Shown here: in pieces, positions 26,289 to 35,422 of the stretch | How positions within the stretch are numbered: position 1 is the stretch's first letter | Layout of the letters: each line of letters starts with the position of its first letter | NCBI RefSeq assembly: GCF_000759445.1 | Contig: NZ_JRMB01000001.1 | Coordinates: 2,775,281 to 2,839,280, forward strand | Source of the DNA: Pseudomonas lutea | Lineage (GTDB): Bacteria; Pseudomonadota; Gammaproteobacteria; Pseudomonadales; Pseudomonadaceae | Reading direction: 5' to 3' | DNA length: 64,000 bases | Position numbers and translations under genes: made by a program | Notes under the pieces: model-generated | Seen by the model: only the letters and a program-made list of their open reading frames with translations | Told to the model about the DNA's origin: nothing | Database searches by the model: none

Positions 26289-27265
26289 GGTTTCTCCTCC
26301 TGTTTTGCCGCCGGTGCCGGTGCGACCGGCACGCTCTCGGCGGAAGGATTGATCGGATGCTCGCGCAGGAACTCAGCCGCGACCACGGTAGGACTTTCAT
26401 GGTCGACGTCGATGCGCGCATTCAGCGTACGCATGGTCTGGTTATCCAGCAGCGCGGCGAGTGGCTTGAGCAGGTCGGCCAGTTGCGGATGCTTGTCCAG
26501 GTATTCCTTGCGAATCACGGGCGCTGCGGTGTAATCCGGGAAGTAGTGCTTGTCGTCCTCCAGCACTTTGAGTTTGAAAGCGTTCAGACGGCCATCGGTG
26601 GTGTAAACGAGGCCCGCAAAAACCTGCCCGTTGCGCAGTGCGGTGTAGACCAGCCCGGCGTCCATCTGACGGGTGTTTTCACGGCCCAGGTTCATGCCGT
26701 AATGCTTGACCATGCCGACCAGCCCGTCGGAACGGTTGGCGAACTCGGTGTCCAGCGCAACGATGTGGCCCTTGTCGGCCTCGGCCTTGAGCACCGTGGT
26801 CAGGTCAGACATGGTGTTGATCTGTGGATACTGCTGGGCAATCTTGTCCGGCAGTGCCAGCGCGTAGGTGTTGTTGAACTTGGAGGGGGACAACCAGACC
26901 AGCCCCTTCTTGATGTCCAGTTCCTTGACGCGTTGATAGGTCTGTTCGCTGTCGAGTTTCTCGTCGACGTGGTTGTAGGCCACCAGAGACACGCCGGTGT
27001 ATTCCCACAATAAATCAAGCTGGCCGCTTTCCTGAGCGCTACGCGCCAGGTTACTGCCCAGGCCGCCGGTGATTTGAACCTGATAGCCCTTGTCGCGCAG
27101 GTATTGCGCAGTCAACTCGGCCAGCATGGTCTGCTCGGTGAACACTCGCGCGCCAATGCGCAAGACGGGCGCTTCGGCGGGTGCTTCGGCGGGTGCATCT
27201 GCGGCTTGGGCAAAACCGGACAGCAACAGCCCGACGCCCATGATCAATGTGCATAACTTCTTCAT
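26285..27265 (-). CDS. Osmoprotectant ABC transporter substrate-binding protein (OpuCC-like)
   Basis: 326-residue periplasmic binding protein of the OpuAC family. Signal peptide MKKLCTLIMGVGLLLSGFAQA with cleavage near residue 22, then a short Ala/Pro/Glu linker (APAEAPAEAP). Ligand domain starts LRIGARVFTEQTMLAELTA, the characteristic opening of choline/betaine binders, with G-L-G-S-N loop and LLWEYTGVS. The C-terminus has another Pro/Ala-rich tail (VPVAPAPAAKQEEKP). No lipobox cysteine at the cleavage site, so probably soluble in the periplasm. Lies between the two permease genes. Confidence 0.92.
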   Translation of the reverse strand: MKKLCTLIMGVGLLLSGFAQAADAPAEAPAEAPVLRIGARVFTEQTMLAELTAQYLRDKGYQVQITGGLGSNLARSAQESGQLDLLWEYTGVSLVAYNHVDEKLDSEQTYQRVKELDIKKGLVWLSPSKFNNTYALALPDKIAQQYPQINTMSDLTTVLKAEADKGHIVALDTEFANRSDGLVGMVKHYGMNLGRENTRQMDAGLVYTALRNGQVFAGLVYTTDGRLNAFKLKVLEDDKHYFPDYTAAPVIRKEYLDKHPQLADLLKPLAALLDNQTMRTLNARIDVDHESPTVVAAEFLREHPINPSAESVPVAPAPAAKQEEKP

Positions 27266-27293
27266 AGCAATTCCTTTCTCGGCGGGGCTCGAA

Positions 27294-28007
27294 TTATCGA
27301 GCCAGGCCGCGTTCCAGCCAGAGACGGCTTGCCAGGGTTACGGCGCCATCAAGCAGCAGCGCCAGCAACGCAGTACACGCAGCGCCCAGCACCAGTTGCG
27401 GCTGATTGTTCAGAGCAATACCGGGGAAAATCAGGCTGCCAAGGCTGTTCGCGCCAATCAGAAAGGCCAACGGCGCGGTCCCGACGTTGATCGCCAGTGC
27501 CACACGTACACCGCCGATGATGATCGGCACGGCGTTCGGCAGTTCGACACGCCACAGCACCTGACGGGGTGTCATGCCAATGCCGCGGGCGGCTTCTTTG
27601 AGGGAACCCTGAACGTTTTTCAGGCCTTCGTAGGTGTTGCGCACGATGGGCAACAACGAAGCGAGGAACAAAGCGAAGATCGCCGGACCGCTGCCGATGC
27701 CCAGAATACCCAGAGCGATGGCCAGCACGGCGAGAGGGGGAACGGTGTTACCGATGTTGAAGATCTGCATGAAGCGTTCGGCGCGGCCAACCATGTTCGG
27801 TCGGCTCAGGACAATGCCGGTGGGAATCCCGACCACCAGTGCCGCCAGCATCGAAGCCAGCACAAGCACCACGTGGGCTTGCAGATAAAACAGCAGATCG
27901 TCCTGATATTGCTTGATGGTACTGATGCCGATCCATTGGACCAGCAGGGCCAGGAGTGCAATGACAATTACACCTCCCAATAGCCCCTTGCCATAGCGAT
28001 TAGCCAC
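27294..28007 (-). CDS. Osmoprotectant ABC transporter permease (first gene of operon)
   Basis: 237-residue permease paralogous to the one at 25635-26288. N-terminal membrane helix (GLLGGVIVIALLALLVQWIGI), then core segments (HVVLVLASMLAALVVGIPTGI), and the EAA-type loop GSLKEAARGIGMTPRQVLWRVELP. Starts with ATG 28007; AAGGAG lies just upstream. Gene order here is permease, binding protein, permease, ATPase, so the CBS-containing ATPase is last rather than first as in many opuC operons. Confidence 0.92.
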   Translation of the reverse strand: MANRYGKGLLGGVIVIALLALLVQWIGISTIKQYQDDLLFYLQAHVVLVLASMLAALVVGIPTGIVLSRPNMVGRAERFMQIFNIGNTVPPLAVLAIALGILGIGSGPAIFALFLASLLPIVRNTYEGLKNVQGSLKEAARGIGMTPRQVLWRVELPNAVPIIIGGVRVALAINVGTAPLAFLIGANSLGSLIFPGIALNNQPQLVLGAACTALLALLLDGAVTLASRLWLERGLAR

Positions 28008-28340
28008 AGGCGGACTCCTTATTTCAGTCGGCGAACGTCTGGCGTGGAGCTGGCCGTTGCAGGCAGCACGCGAACGTTCGCGAAGAGCAGCGGGTGGGTC
28101 GCCAGAGAGGCTTTAACCTCGGCGAAAACACAAGCCATGAGCGCAGCTTCGTCAAGCTAACTTGCTGATTTTTCAACCCTTGGCGTGTAGCGATACCAGG
28201 GAATGGACGTCTCCTTAACCGCAAAGGTTCCCACGTGAGATGGTATCTGGCCACCCCTGATTGACTGAACGGTTCGGTTATTGGTTTGGTTTGGGCTATA
28301 ATCGCCGCCCTTTTTTGAATCACCTCTCGGGCGATTTCCC
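28008..28340. promoter_or_regulatory. Divergent promoter region between osmoprotectant operon and prfC
   Basis: 333 bp without a gene. A perfect -10 hexamer TATAAT lies at 28297-28302 on the plus strand, 39 bp before the prfC ATG; the -35 is not clear (TTCGGT at 28273-28278, 18 bp spacing). A small palindrome GCGAACGTTCGC lies around 28067-28082 on the side of the transporter operon and could be a regulatory site. No hairpin followed by T-run seen. Confidence 0.5.
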
Positions 28341-29924
28341 ATGACCAGACAGGCCGCCGAAGTCGCGAAACGCCGCACTTTCGCCATCATTTCCCACCCC
28401 GATGCGGGTAAGACCACCATCACTGAAAAGCTCCTTCTGATGGGCAAGGCCATTTCCGTCGCCGGTACGGTGAAGTCGCGTAAATCCGACCGTCACGCCA
28501 CCTCCGACTGGATGGAAATGGAGAAGCAGCGCGGGATTTCCATCACCACCTCGGTCATGCAGTTCCCCTATCGCGATCACATGATCAACCTGCTCGACAC
28601 CCCGGGCCACGAAGACTTCTCCGAAGACACCTACCGCACGCTGACTGCTGTCGACTCGGCGCTGATGGTCCTCGACGGCGGTAAAGGCGTTGAGCCGCGC
28701 ACCATTGCGCTGATGGACGTCTGCCGTCTGCGCGACACGCCGATCGTGAGTTTCATCAACAAGCTCGACCGCGACATTCGCGACCCGATCGAGCTGCTGG
28801 ACGAGATCGAAGCGGTGCTGAAGATCAAAGCAGCGCCGATCACTTGGCCGATTGGTTGCTACCGCGATTTCAAGGGCGTTTACCACCTCGCCGACGACTA
28901 CATCATCGTCTACACCGCCGGTCACGGTCACGAGCGCACCGAGGTGAAAATCATCGAGAAGCTCGACTCCGACGAGGCGCGCGCTCACCTGGGTGACGAG
29001 TACGATCGCTTTGTCGATCAACTGGAGCTGGTGCAGGGTGCCTGCCATGAGTTCAACCAGCAGGAATTTCTCGACGGCCAGTTGACCCCGGTGTTTTTCG
29101 GTACGGCGCTGGGCAACTTCGGTGTCGATCACGTGCTCGACGCCGTGGTGGACTGGGCGCCCAAGCCGCTGGCTCGCGTCGCCAACGAGCGCACGGTCGA
29201 GCCGGTCGAAGAAAAATTCACCGGTTTTGTGTTCAAGATTCAGGCGAACATGGACCCCAAGCACCGCGACCGCATCGCCTTCATGCGCATCTGCTCCGGC
29301 AAATACGACAAGGGGATGAAAATGCGCCACGTGCGCACCGGCAAGGACGTGCGCATTGGCGACGCACTGACGTTCTTCTCCAGCGAGCGTGAGCAGCTGG
29401 AAGAAGCCTACGCCGGCGACATCATCGGCCTTCACAACCACGGCACGATTCAGATCGGCGATACCTTCAGCGAAGGCGAAGCCCTGGGTTTCACCGGGAT
29501 TCCGCACTTCGCCCCCGAGCTGTTCCGCCGCGTGCGCCTGAAGGACCCGCTGAAATCCAAACAGCTTCGGCAGGGTCTGCAGCAACTGGCCGAGGAAGGC
29601 GCAACCCAGGTGTTCTTCCCGCAGCGCAGCAACGACATCATCCTCGGCGCCGTCGGTGTGCTGCAGTTCGATGTGGTCGCCAGCCGGCTGAAGGAAGAAT
29701 ACAAGGTCGAATGCGCCTACGAGCCGATCACCGTGTGGTCAGCCCGCTGGATCGATTGCAGCGACAAAAAGAAGCTCGAGGAATTCGAGAACAAGGCCGT
29801 GGAAAACCTCGCGGTGGACGGCGGCGGCCACCTGACCTATCTGGCGCCGACGCGGGTCAACCTGGCCTTGATGGAAGAACGCTGGCCCGACGTGAAATTC
29901 CGCGCAACGCGGGAACATCACTAA
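28341..29924 (+). CDS. prfC: Peptide chain release factor 3 (RF3)
   Basis: 527-residue translational GTPase, same length class as E. coli RF3 (529). G1 loop HPDAGKTT at residues 19-26, G3 DTPGHEDF, G4 NKLD ([11 protein letters not shown]), then the EF-Tu-like domain II ([15 protein letters not shown]) and the RF3 C-terminal domain ([17 protein letters not shown]). Cytoplasmic; recycles RF1 and RF2 from terminated ribosomes in a GTP-dependent way. Monocistronic in this window. It sits beside an osmoprotectant transporter, an arrangement I also recall from P. putida. Confidence 0.97.
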   Translation: MTRQAAEVAKRRTFAIISHPDAGKTTITEKLLLMGKAISVAGTVKSRKSDRHATSDWMEMEKQRGISITTSVMQFPYRDHMINLLDTPGHEDFSEDTYRTLTAVDSALMVLDGGKGVEPRTIALMDVCRLRDTPIVSFINKLDRDIRDPIELLDEIEAVLKIKAAPITWPIGCYRDFKGVYHLADDYIIVYTAGHGHERTEVKIIEKLDSDEARAHLGDEYDRFVDQLELVQGACHEFNQQEFLDGQLTPVFFGTALGNFGVDHVLDAVVDWAPKPLARVANERTVEPVEEKFTGFVFKIQANMDPKHRDRIAFMRICSGKYDKGMKMRHVRTGKDVRIGDALTFFSSEREQLEEAYAGDIIGLHNHGTIQIGDTFSEGEALGFTGIPHFAPELFRRVRLKDPLKSKQLRQGLQQLAEEGATQVFFPQRSNDIILGAVGVLQFDVVASRLKEEYKVECAYEPITVWSARWIDCSDKKKLEEFENKAVENLAVDGGGHLTYLAPTRVNLALMEERWPDVKFRATREHH

Positions 29925-29952
29925 ACACTGGTGACCATCAGGCTGCATTGAT

Positions 29953-29983
29953 GATCGTTCCCACGTTCTGCGTGGGAACGATC
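29953..29983. repeat. Inverted repeat GATCGTTCCCACG / CGTGGGAACGATC
   Basis: Perfect 13-bp arms with a 5-nt loop, 28 bp after the prfC stop. No T-run, but may act as a transcript end. This motif is a common intergenic repeat in Pseudomonas; a decayed copy is at 30136-30162. Confidence 0.7.
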
Positions 29984-30010
29984 GGCAACCTGGAGTCAGG
30001 CGCAGGGCCC

Positions 30011-30100
30011 TGTAGGAGCGCGCTTGCCCGCGAAGCTGCACTTCTGACGACGGATTTGTGTCGGTTGTACCTACCCTTCGCGGGCAAGCGCGCTCCTACA
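30011..30100. repeat. REP inverted pair (GTAGGAGCGCGCTTGCCCGCG type)
   Basis: Arms TGTAGGAGCGCGCTTGCC and GGCAAGCGCGCTCCTACA, about 40-bp loop. Located between prfC and ggt 3' ends (convergent genes). Confidence 0.85.
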
Positions 30101-30135
30101 TCGGGCAACGGCGTGAACCAGATTGGCGTTTGATG

Positions 30136-30162
30136 ATCGTCCGCGGTACCTGGGAACGATCA
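30136..30162. repeat. Degenerate copy of the GATCGTTCCCACG repeat
   Basis: GATCGTCCGCGGTACC-TGGGAACGATC retains the outer 6-7 bp of the arms but has lost the middle. It lies 9 bp beyond the ggt stop (minus strand) and together with the copy at 29953 brackets the REP pair. Confidence 0.45.
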
Positions 30163-30170
30163 GTTGACCC

Positions 30171-31838
30171 TCACTTCACCACCATCCCCACTCCCCTCCC
30201 ACGAGGATCGGACGCGGTCTCGACTTTCGTGCCGTCAATTTTGATTGCCTGCACATTGCCCATCGACCAGCCCTGGTCTTTCAGGGTGTACCCCATGGCG
30301 GTGAGTTCATCGGCAACCGAAGCCGGCATCGGCGCAAATTTCTCGGTGTAGATCGTGTCTTTCGGCAGCAACTGGTGATGAACCCGCTGGGCGGCAACCG
30401 CGTCCTTGAGCGGCATGTGGAAGTCGTAGATGTTGTTCAGCACCTGAAACACGGTGGTGAAAATCCGTGAGCCGCCTGGCGTACCCAGCACCAGCGTCAC
30501 GGCCCCGTCGCGGGTGACGAGGCTTGGGCTCATCGACGACAGCATGCGCTTGCCCGGTTCAATCGCGTTGGCATCACCGCCCACCACACCGAAGGCGTTG
30601 GCAACGCCTGGCTTGGAACTGAAGTCATCCATCTCGTCGTTCATCAGAAAACCTGCGCCCTTCACCACCACGCCGCTGCCGTAATCCCAGTTCAGGGTGT
30701 AGGTGTTGCTCACCGCATTGCCCTTGGCGTCGACAATGGAGAAGTGCGTGGTCTGATGCGACTCAAGCCCGGCTTTTACGTTCTCCGTGGGGGAGATTGC
30801 CGTCGGGTTGACCTCATGAGCGCGCTTGGCCAGGTAAGCGTGATCGGTCAACTGACTCACCGGCGCCACCGAAAAGTCCGGGTCGCCCAGGTAGTTGGCG
30901 CGATCGGCGAATACGCGTTTTTCAATTTCAGCGAGCAGATGGACGTAGCGCGCCGAATTAAGCGGCACGCCGTTGAAGTCGTCCGCGAGCTGCTGCTTCA
31001 TGCCGATCAGCTGTGCCAGGGCAATGCCGCCTGAGCTGGGCAATGGCGCGGTATAGAGCGTGTTGCCGTTGAAGTTGACGTGCAACGGCTTGCGCCAGAT
31101 GGCTTTGTAATCCTGCAGGTCCTGCCGGGTAATCAGGCCGTTGTCGTGCTGCATCTGGGCCACCAGCAAATCGGCGGTCTGGCCCTGATAGAACTCATTG
31201 ACGCCTTTGCTGGCAATCCGTTCCAGTGTCTTGGCCAGCTCCGGCTGACGGAACGTCTCGCCGGCCTTCATGTTGCCAAAATAGTCGGCAAAGTTGGTCT
31301 TGCCGTTGAGCTGTTTGATCGCTTCGGCGCCATACATGTACTGCTTGTCGGCCACCGTGAAGCCATTTTTGGCGTAACCAATGGCCGGTGTCAGCAGTTC
31401 TGACCACGGCAATTTGCCGAACTTCTGATGCGCCTCCCACAAGCCCATCACTGTGCCAGGCACACCTGACGCGCGCGCCCCGACGAGGCTCATTCCCGGA
31501 ATGACTTCGCCTTTATCGTCCAGGTACATATTGCGTGTCGCGGACTTGGGCGCCGCTTCGCGGTAATCCAGAAAATACGGCTTGCCGTTCATGAACAGCG
31601 TCATGAAGCCACCGCCGCCGATGTTGCCCGCTTCGGGATAGGTCACCGCCAGCGTAAAGGCTGTGGCGACGGCAGCATCGACGGCGTTGCCGCCTTTCTT
31701 GAGGATTTGCGCCGCCACTTGAGCGCCGTATTGATCAGGGGACGCCACGGCGCCACCCTCCAGCGCCACGGCAAACACCGGCGAGCTCGCGACGAACATC
31801 ACCGACAGGGCAAGGGTTTTGAGGGTCACTGCACGCAT
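30171..31838 (-). CDS. ggt: Gamma-glutamyltransferase / glutathione hydrolase
   Basis: 555-residue periplasmic Ntn-hydrolase. Signal peptide (TLALSVMFVASSPVFA) cleaved near residue 23. The proenzyme cleaves itself before the nucleophile Thr: here Q362/T363 in HQTTHFSIVDAKGNAVSNT, the same position as Q390/T391 of E. coli GGT. Other conserved parts: PEAGNIGGGGFMT, SSGGIALAQ, MSPSLVT and GTPGGSRI. Transfers or hydrolyses the gamma-glutamyl group of glutathione and gamma-glutamyl peptides. It is on the minus strand, convergent with prfC. Confidence 0.95.
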   Translation of the reverse strand: MRAVTLKTLALSVMFVASSPVFAVALEGGAVASPDQYGAQVAAQILKKGGNAVDAAVATAFTLAVTYPEAGNIGGGGFMTLFMNGKPYFLDYREAAPKSATRNMYLDDKGEVIPGMSLVGARASGVPGTVMGLWEAHQKFGKLPWSELLTPAIGYAKNGFTVADKQYMYGAEAIKQLNGKTNFADYFGNMKAGETFRQPELAKTLERIASKGVNEFYQGQTADLLVAQMQHDNGLITRQDLQDYKAIWRKPLHVNFNGNTLYTAPLPSSGGIALAQLIGMKQQLADDFNGVPLNSARYVHLLAEIEKRVFADRANYLGDPDFSVAPVSQLTDHAYLAKRAHEVNPTAISPTENVKAGLESHQTTHFSIVDAKGNAVSNTYTLNWDYGSGVVVKGAGFLMNDEMDDFSSKPGVANAFGVVGGDANAIEPGKRMLSSMSPSLVTRDGAVTLVLGTPGGSRIFTTVFQVLNNIYDFHMPLKDAVAAQRVHHQLLPKDTIYTEKFAPMPASVADELTAMGYTLKDQGWSMGNVQAIKIDGTKVETASDPRGRGVGMVVK

Positions 31839-31946
31839 GGGGCTTCCTTGATGAAAAATGCGACAGCTTGAGGCTGACGTGCTGTCTGGAGGCTGAAGAG
31901 ACTAACGGTCCGGCTGCACATTAATGATGAAACTTGCCGCAAACGC

Positions 31947-31972
31947 AAACGGCCACCCGAAGGTGACCGTTT
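31947..31972 (-). terminator. Probable terminator of the epimerase-like gene
   Basis: AAACGGCCACC / GGTGACCGTTT (one mismatch) with a CGAA loop, 35 bp past the stop codon on the minus strand; the tail is only moderately T-rich (TTTGCGTTTGC). Confidence 0.55.
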
Positions 31973-32006
31973 GGCCTGGCCAGGAAGGTCCGTCAAGCCG
32001 ACAAGG

Positions 32007-32906
32007 TCAGCCCTTGATGCAATCGCGCTTGATCCAGTCCAGCACCGACGTGGTTTCAGGCACCCAACCCAGCAGCTCCCGAGCATGTTTGCCGCGCACT
32101 CGGCTGTTGGAGCCCAGACCGTAGTTGGCCATCTCATAACCCCACTCGGCCTCCGCGTCTTTCAGTGGCCAGTCCTGAGCCGGGCCCAGGCCCAAGGCTT
32201 CTGCGATGGCGTTGCTCATGTCGCGGAACGACGCCTCGCCGCTCTCGACGAAGTAGAAAGTGCCCGCCGGGGTGTTTTCCAGCGCCAGGGCGTAGAGCTC
32301 GACGACGTCATTGATGTGCACGTTGGACCAGATGTTGCCGCCGGTTCCGACATGGCGAACGACGCCGCTTTTGCGCGCCTGTTTGATGAGCCGCGGCAAC
32401 TGCACACTGTCGCGACGGACACCCAGGCTATGGCCGTAAATCAGCGAGTTGCACAGCACCGCCGAGCGTACGCCATCATTCGCTGCGGCCAGAACCAGAT
32501 CATCGATCGCCACCCGCGCGGCCTTGTCCGGTGTGGCTGCCGGCAGTTGACCTTCGTAGTAGATGTTGTCCGAGCCTTCACCCCCCGATGCATCGCCAAC
32601 GATGCTCGACCCGCTGGTGTGCAAGAACGGCTTGTTTGTACCGCGCAAACCGCTGAGCAGTGCTTCGACCGCGCCACGATGATCACTGCTGGCAGCATTG
32701 ATGACGCCGTCCGCTTTGCGCGCCTGCTCGATGAGCAACGCTTCGTCGTCAAGCGTACCGATGACCGGCTCGATGCCGAGCGCCTTGAGCTCGGCTGCTT
32801 GTTCAGCGTTGCGCACCAGACCTGTGACCTGATGGCCTTTGTTGACCAGACCGGTTGCGATGGAGCCACCGATGAAACCTGCGGCGCCGGTAATGAATAC
32901 GTTCAT
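32007..32906 (-). CDS. NAD-dependent epimerase/dehydratase-like (extended SDR) protein
   Basis: 299 residues from ATG 32906 (GGGAG 6-9 bp upstream; an ATG 72 bases earlier gives a meaningless extension). N-terminal Rossmann fold with TGAAGFIGGSIA, the TGxxGxxG signature of extended SDRs. Middle part has SDHRGAVEALLSGLRG and a Tyr-lacking stretch LCNSLIYGHSLG; the classical YxxxK is not clear, so it may bind NAD(P) without normal oxidoreductase action or use a variant site. C-terminal substrate region with LGLGPAQDWPLKDAEAEWGYEMANYGLGSNSR-type ending. Substrate unknown; cytoplasmic. Monocistronic. Confidence 0.85.
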   Translation of the reverse strand: MNVFITGAAGFIGGSIATGLVNKGHQVTGLVRNAEQAAELKALGIEPVIGTLDDEALLIEQARKADGVINAASSDHRGAVEALLSGLRGTNKPFLHTSGSSIVGDASGGEGSDNIYYEGQLPAATPDKAARVAIDDLVLAAANDGVRSAVLCNSLIYGHSLGVRRDSVQLPRLIKQARKSGVVRHVGTGGNIWSNVHINDVVELYALALENTPAGTFYFVESGEASFRDMSNAIAEALGLGPAQDWPLKDAEAEWGYEMANYGLGSNSRVRGKHARELLGWVPETTSVLDWIKRDCIKG

Positions 32907-33001
32907 GGGTGACTCCCTTGTGGCTTGAATGTGGGAGTCAGTATCGACCGATGGTTGATTGTGAAAAAGGCAGGCCAAACCAAATCAGTCTTGCGCTCAG
33001 C

Positions 33002-33958
33002 TCATGAATGCTTCTGCACCACCGGGTACACGACGGGCCGCTCCCGACGCAGATTCATCGCCAGAACACTGGCCAGCACGACGATCGAACCGACGATGAC
33101 TTGCTGTGAAGGCAACTCGCCCAGCATCACCGAGGCGATTGCGATGGCCATGGGTGGCGTGAGGTACAAGCTCATCGACGCGCGGCTGACGTCCATGTGT
33201 TTCAAAACGTAGGCCCAGGCCAGGTAAGCCAGCGCGCTGGGAAAGAGTCCCAGAACACCCACTGCCACGTTGACCCGCAGCGGCGCATTGAAAATTTCGC
33301 CAATCAGCCCCGGCAGATAGACCAGCAAGAAAACTGTGCCCGCCCACACTGTGTAACAGACCATGGTCAGCCCGTCGTAGCGATGGCTGTGACGCTTCTG
33401 CAGGGAGAAATAAACACTCCAGGAAAACGCCGCAACCAGGATGAGCAGGCCCCGTGCATTCAGGTGTCCAATGCCACGGTCGCCGGTGACGACAATCGCA
33501 GCGCCCACCAGCCCAAGCGCAACGCAGCCCCAACGCCAGGCGCTGACCCGCTCCTTGAAGACGAAATGCGCCAGCAGCGCTGTGAACAGGGGCGTCGATT
33601 GCACCAGAACGCTGGATGCCCCGGCGGTCACGCCAGCCTGGCCAAAGTTAAGCGCGATGTGATGCAGGCTGACCGCAAAGAAACCGAGCACGGCGAGCAA
33701 TGGCAAATCTTTCGGACGCGGCAGAGAGATGCGCAACGACGAGGCGATGATCAGCATGAAGGCGGAAGCAATGAGAAAGCGCAGCAGCGCCAGATGACCG
33801 GGCTCGTAGGCCTGCAAACCGATGCGGATGCCGGTGGGCGAGAAACCCCAGCAGGCGATTACAAAGAAGGTCGCGAGAACGACTTTCAGCCGCTGCCAGC
33901 GCACGCCGGCGTTTTCGGCAAAGCCCGGCCCCTGCAGAATTTCATTTACCGCCGCCAT
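33002..33958 (-). CDS. EamA/DMT-family transporter
   Basis: 318 residues from ATG 33958 (MAAVNEILQ, CTGGAG upstream). About ten hydrophobic segments in two EamA repeats of five: first about 25-155 (VVLATFFVIACWGFSPTGIRIGL), second about 165-305 (GRGLLILVAAFSWSVYFSLQKRH ... AYLAWAYVLKHMDVSRASMSLYLTPPMAI). The second repeat ends in the typical GE-x-P segment (VMLGELPSQQVIVGSIVVL). Probably an inner membrane exporter of amino acids or metabolites. Divergent from the LysR gene at 34071, which likely controls it. Confidence 0.9.
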   Translation of the reverse strand: MAAVNEILQGPGFAENAGVRWQRLKVVLATFFVIACWGFSPTGIRIGLQAYEPGHLALLRFLIASAFMLIIASSLRISLPRPKDLPLLAVLGFFAVSLHHIALNFGQAGVTAGASSVLVQSTPLFTALLAHFVFKERVSAWRWGCVALGLVGAAIVVTGDRGIGHLNARGLLILVAAFSWSVYFSLQKRHSHRYDGLTMVCYTVWAGTVFLLVYLPGLIGEIFNAPLRVNVAVGVLGLFPSALAYLAWAYVLKHMDVSRASMSLYLTPPMAIAIASVMLGELPSQQVIVGSIVVLASVLAMNLRRERPVVYPVVQKHS

Positions 33959-34070
33959 ATCGATACTCCAGTGAACCGGCCCGCCGCCTGCCCTTGGCCG
34001 CGAGTATCGAAACATCCTATGCTCACCACAACCGAACAATAATGACTTAACTCCTCACTTTTGGTGATGA

Positions 34071-34949
34071 ATGGAATTGGCTCAGATCCGCATGTTCAAA
34101 ACCGTCGCGGACACCGGCAGCATCGCCCGCGCCGCCGAGGTGTTGCACTGCGTGCCGTCGAACATCACCGCGCGCCTCAAGACGCTGGAGGCGGAGCTGG
34201 GAACCGAATTGTTTTACCGTCAGGGCCGTGGATTGAGGATCAGTCCGGCCGGGGAAATCTTCCTCACGTATGCGGGCAAGATGTTGAGCCTGGCCGACGA
34301 AGCCAAACGCGCAGTGCATCCGGATGCAGCGCCGTCCGGCCCGTTGCGAATCGGCGCCATCGAGTCGTCAGCAACTGCCCGCCTGCCCCGGTTGCTGGCA
34401 CGCTTCCATGCCCGCTACCCGCAGGTGTCGCTGGAGCTGACTACCGGCACCGGCACGCAACTGCTCGACGCCACGCTCAATCAAAAACTCGACGGCGCCA
34501 TTGTCGCCATTGATGTGAAACGTCCGCGCCTCAAGCGCACGTCGATGTACCGCGAGGACCTCGTGCTGATCGCCGCCGAGTCGTTGGGGCCGATTCACAG
34601 CGCGGCAGACTTGCAGGGCAAATCCATTTTCATGTGGCCCGACGGCTGCCCCTATCGGGCGGCGCTGGAGCGCTGGTTACAGAACAATGGCCAAACCCAG
34701 TCCATTGTCAGCATCGCCAATTACGGCACCATCGTCGGATGCGTCAGCGCGGGTGCCGGCGTGGCGCTGGTGCCCAAGGGCGTCTATGAGCAATACCGGA
34801 AAGGCTCGGGCTGGGTAGGTTATGAATTTGCTGAACTGACCTCCATCGACAACCTGTTCTACTGGCACGAGAACGCCGAACATCATCCGGCACGCGAGGC
34901 GTTGGTGGCGATGCTGCGTGAGGAATTCAGTGAGGTGCGTGCGGATTGA
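34071..34949 (+). CDS. LysR-family transcriptional regulator, divergent from EamA transporter
   Basis: 292 residues. N-terminal winged HTH at about 2-60: ELAQIRMFKTVADTGSIARAA-EVLHCVPSNITARLKTLEAELG; effector-binding domain from about 88 (GPLRIGAIESSATARLPRLLARFHARYP). ATG start with weak GGTGA upstream. Shares a 112-bp intergenic region with the EamA gene, a classic LysR-target layout. Ligand unknown. Confidence 0.92.
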   Translation: MELAQIRMFKTVADTGSIARAAEVLHCVPSNITARLKTLEAELGTELFYRQGRGLRISPAGEIFLTYAGKMLSLADEAKRAVHPDAAPSGPLRIGAIESSATARLPRLLARFHARYPQVSLELTTGTGTQLLDATLNQKLDGAIVAIDVKRPRLKRTSMYREDLVLIAAESLGPIHSAADLQGKSIFMWPDGCPYRAALERWLQNNGQTQSIVSIANYGTIVGCVSAGAGVALVPKGVYEQYRKGSGWVGYEFAELTSIDNLFYWHENAEHHPAREALVAMLREEFSEVRAD

Positions 34950-35016
34950 AGGCGTACCTCAAACCCACCGACAGCCTATCGGTTGAATGAGCCGGCCGCG
35001 GGTGCACGCATTCCGC

Positions 35017-35398
35017 TGTAGGAGCGCGCTTGCCCGCGAACGGGGAAGTCCATTCAGCACAGCAACGCCTGAGGAGATGCATTCGCCAGCAAGCCGGTTC
35101 CTACGGATGTGTGCAGCCCGCTGGATTTGATATTTGCGGGGCCAAGTGTAGGAGCGCGCTTGCCCGCGAACGGGGAAGTCCATTCAACACACCAACGCCT
35201 GAAAATATGCATTCGCCAGCAAGCCGGCTCCTACGGATGTGTGCAGCCCGCGGGATTTGAGATTTGCGGGGCCAAGTGTAGGAGCGCGCTTGCCCGCGAA
35301 CGGGAGGTCCATTCAACACACCAACGCCTGAAGAGATGCATTCGCCAGCAAGCCGGCTCCTACGGATGTGTGCAGGGCGCGGGATTTGATATTTGCGG
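35017..35398. repeat. Three tandem 130-bp units, each a hybrid REP pair
   Basis: Units start at 35017, 35147 and 35277. Each begins with a left arm of one type (TGTAGGAGCGCGCTTGCCC), continues through ACGGG-AGTCCATTCA...CACCAACGCCTGA, and closes with a right arm of another type (CGCCAGCAAGCCGGCTCCTA), followed by CGGATGTGTGCAG...TTTGCGG. Copies differ at only a few positions, so expansion is recent. The 34950-35422 interval has no gene. Confidence 0.85.
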
Positions 35399-35422
35399 TC
35401 ATGCGGCGCGCATTTATTCGCT

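Noticed and set aside
28320..29585. 421-residue minus-strand frame over prfC
   Set aside because: Antisense to a highly conserved release factor gene; no independent evidence.
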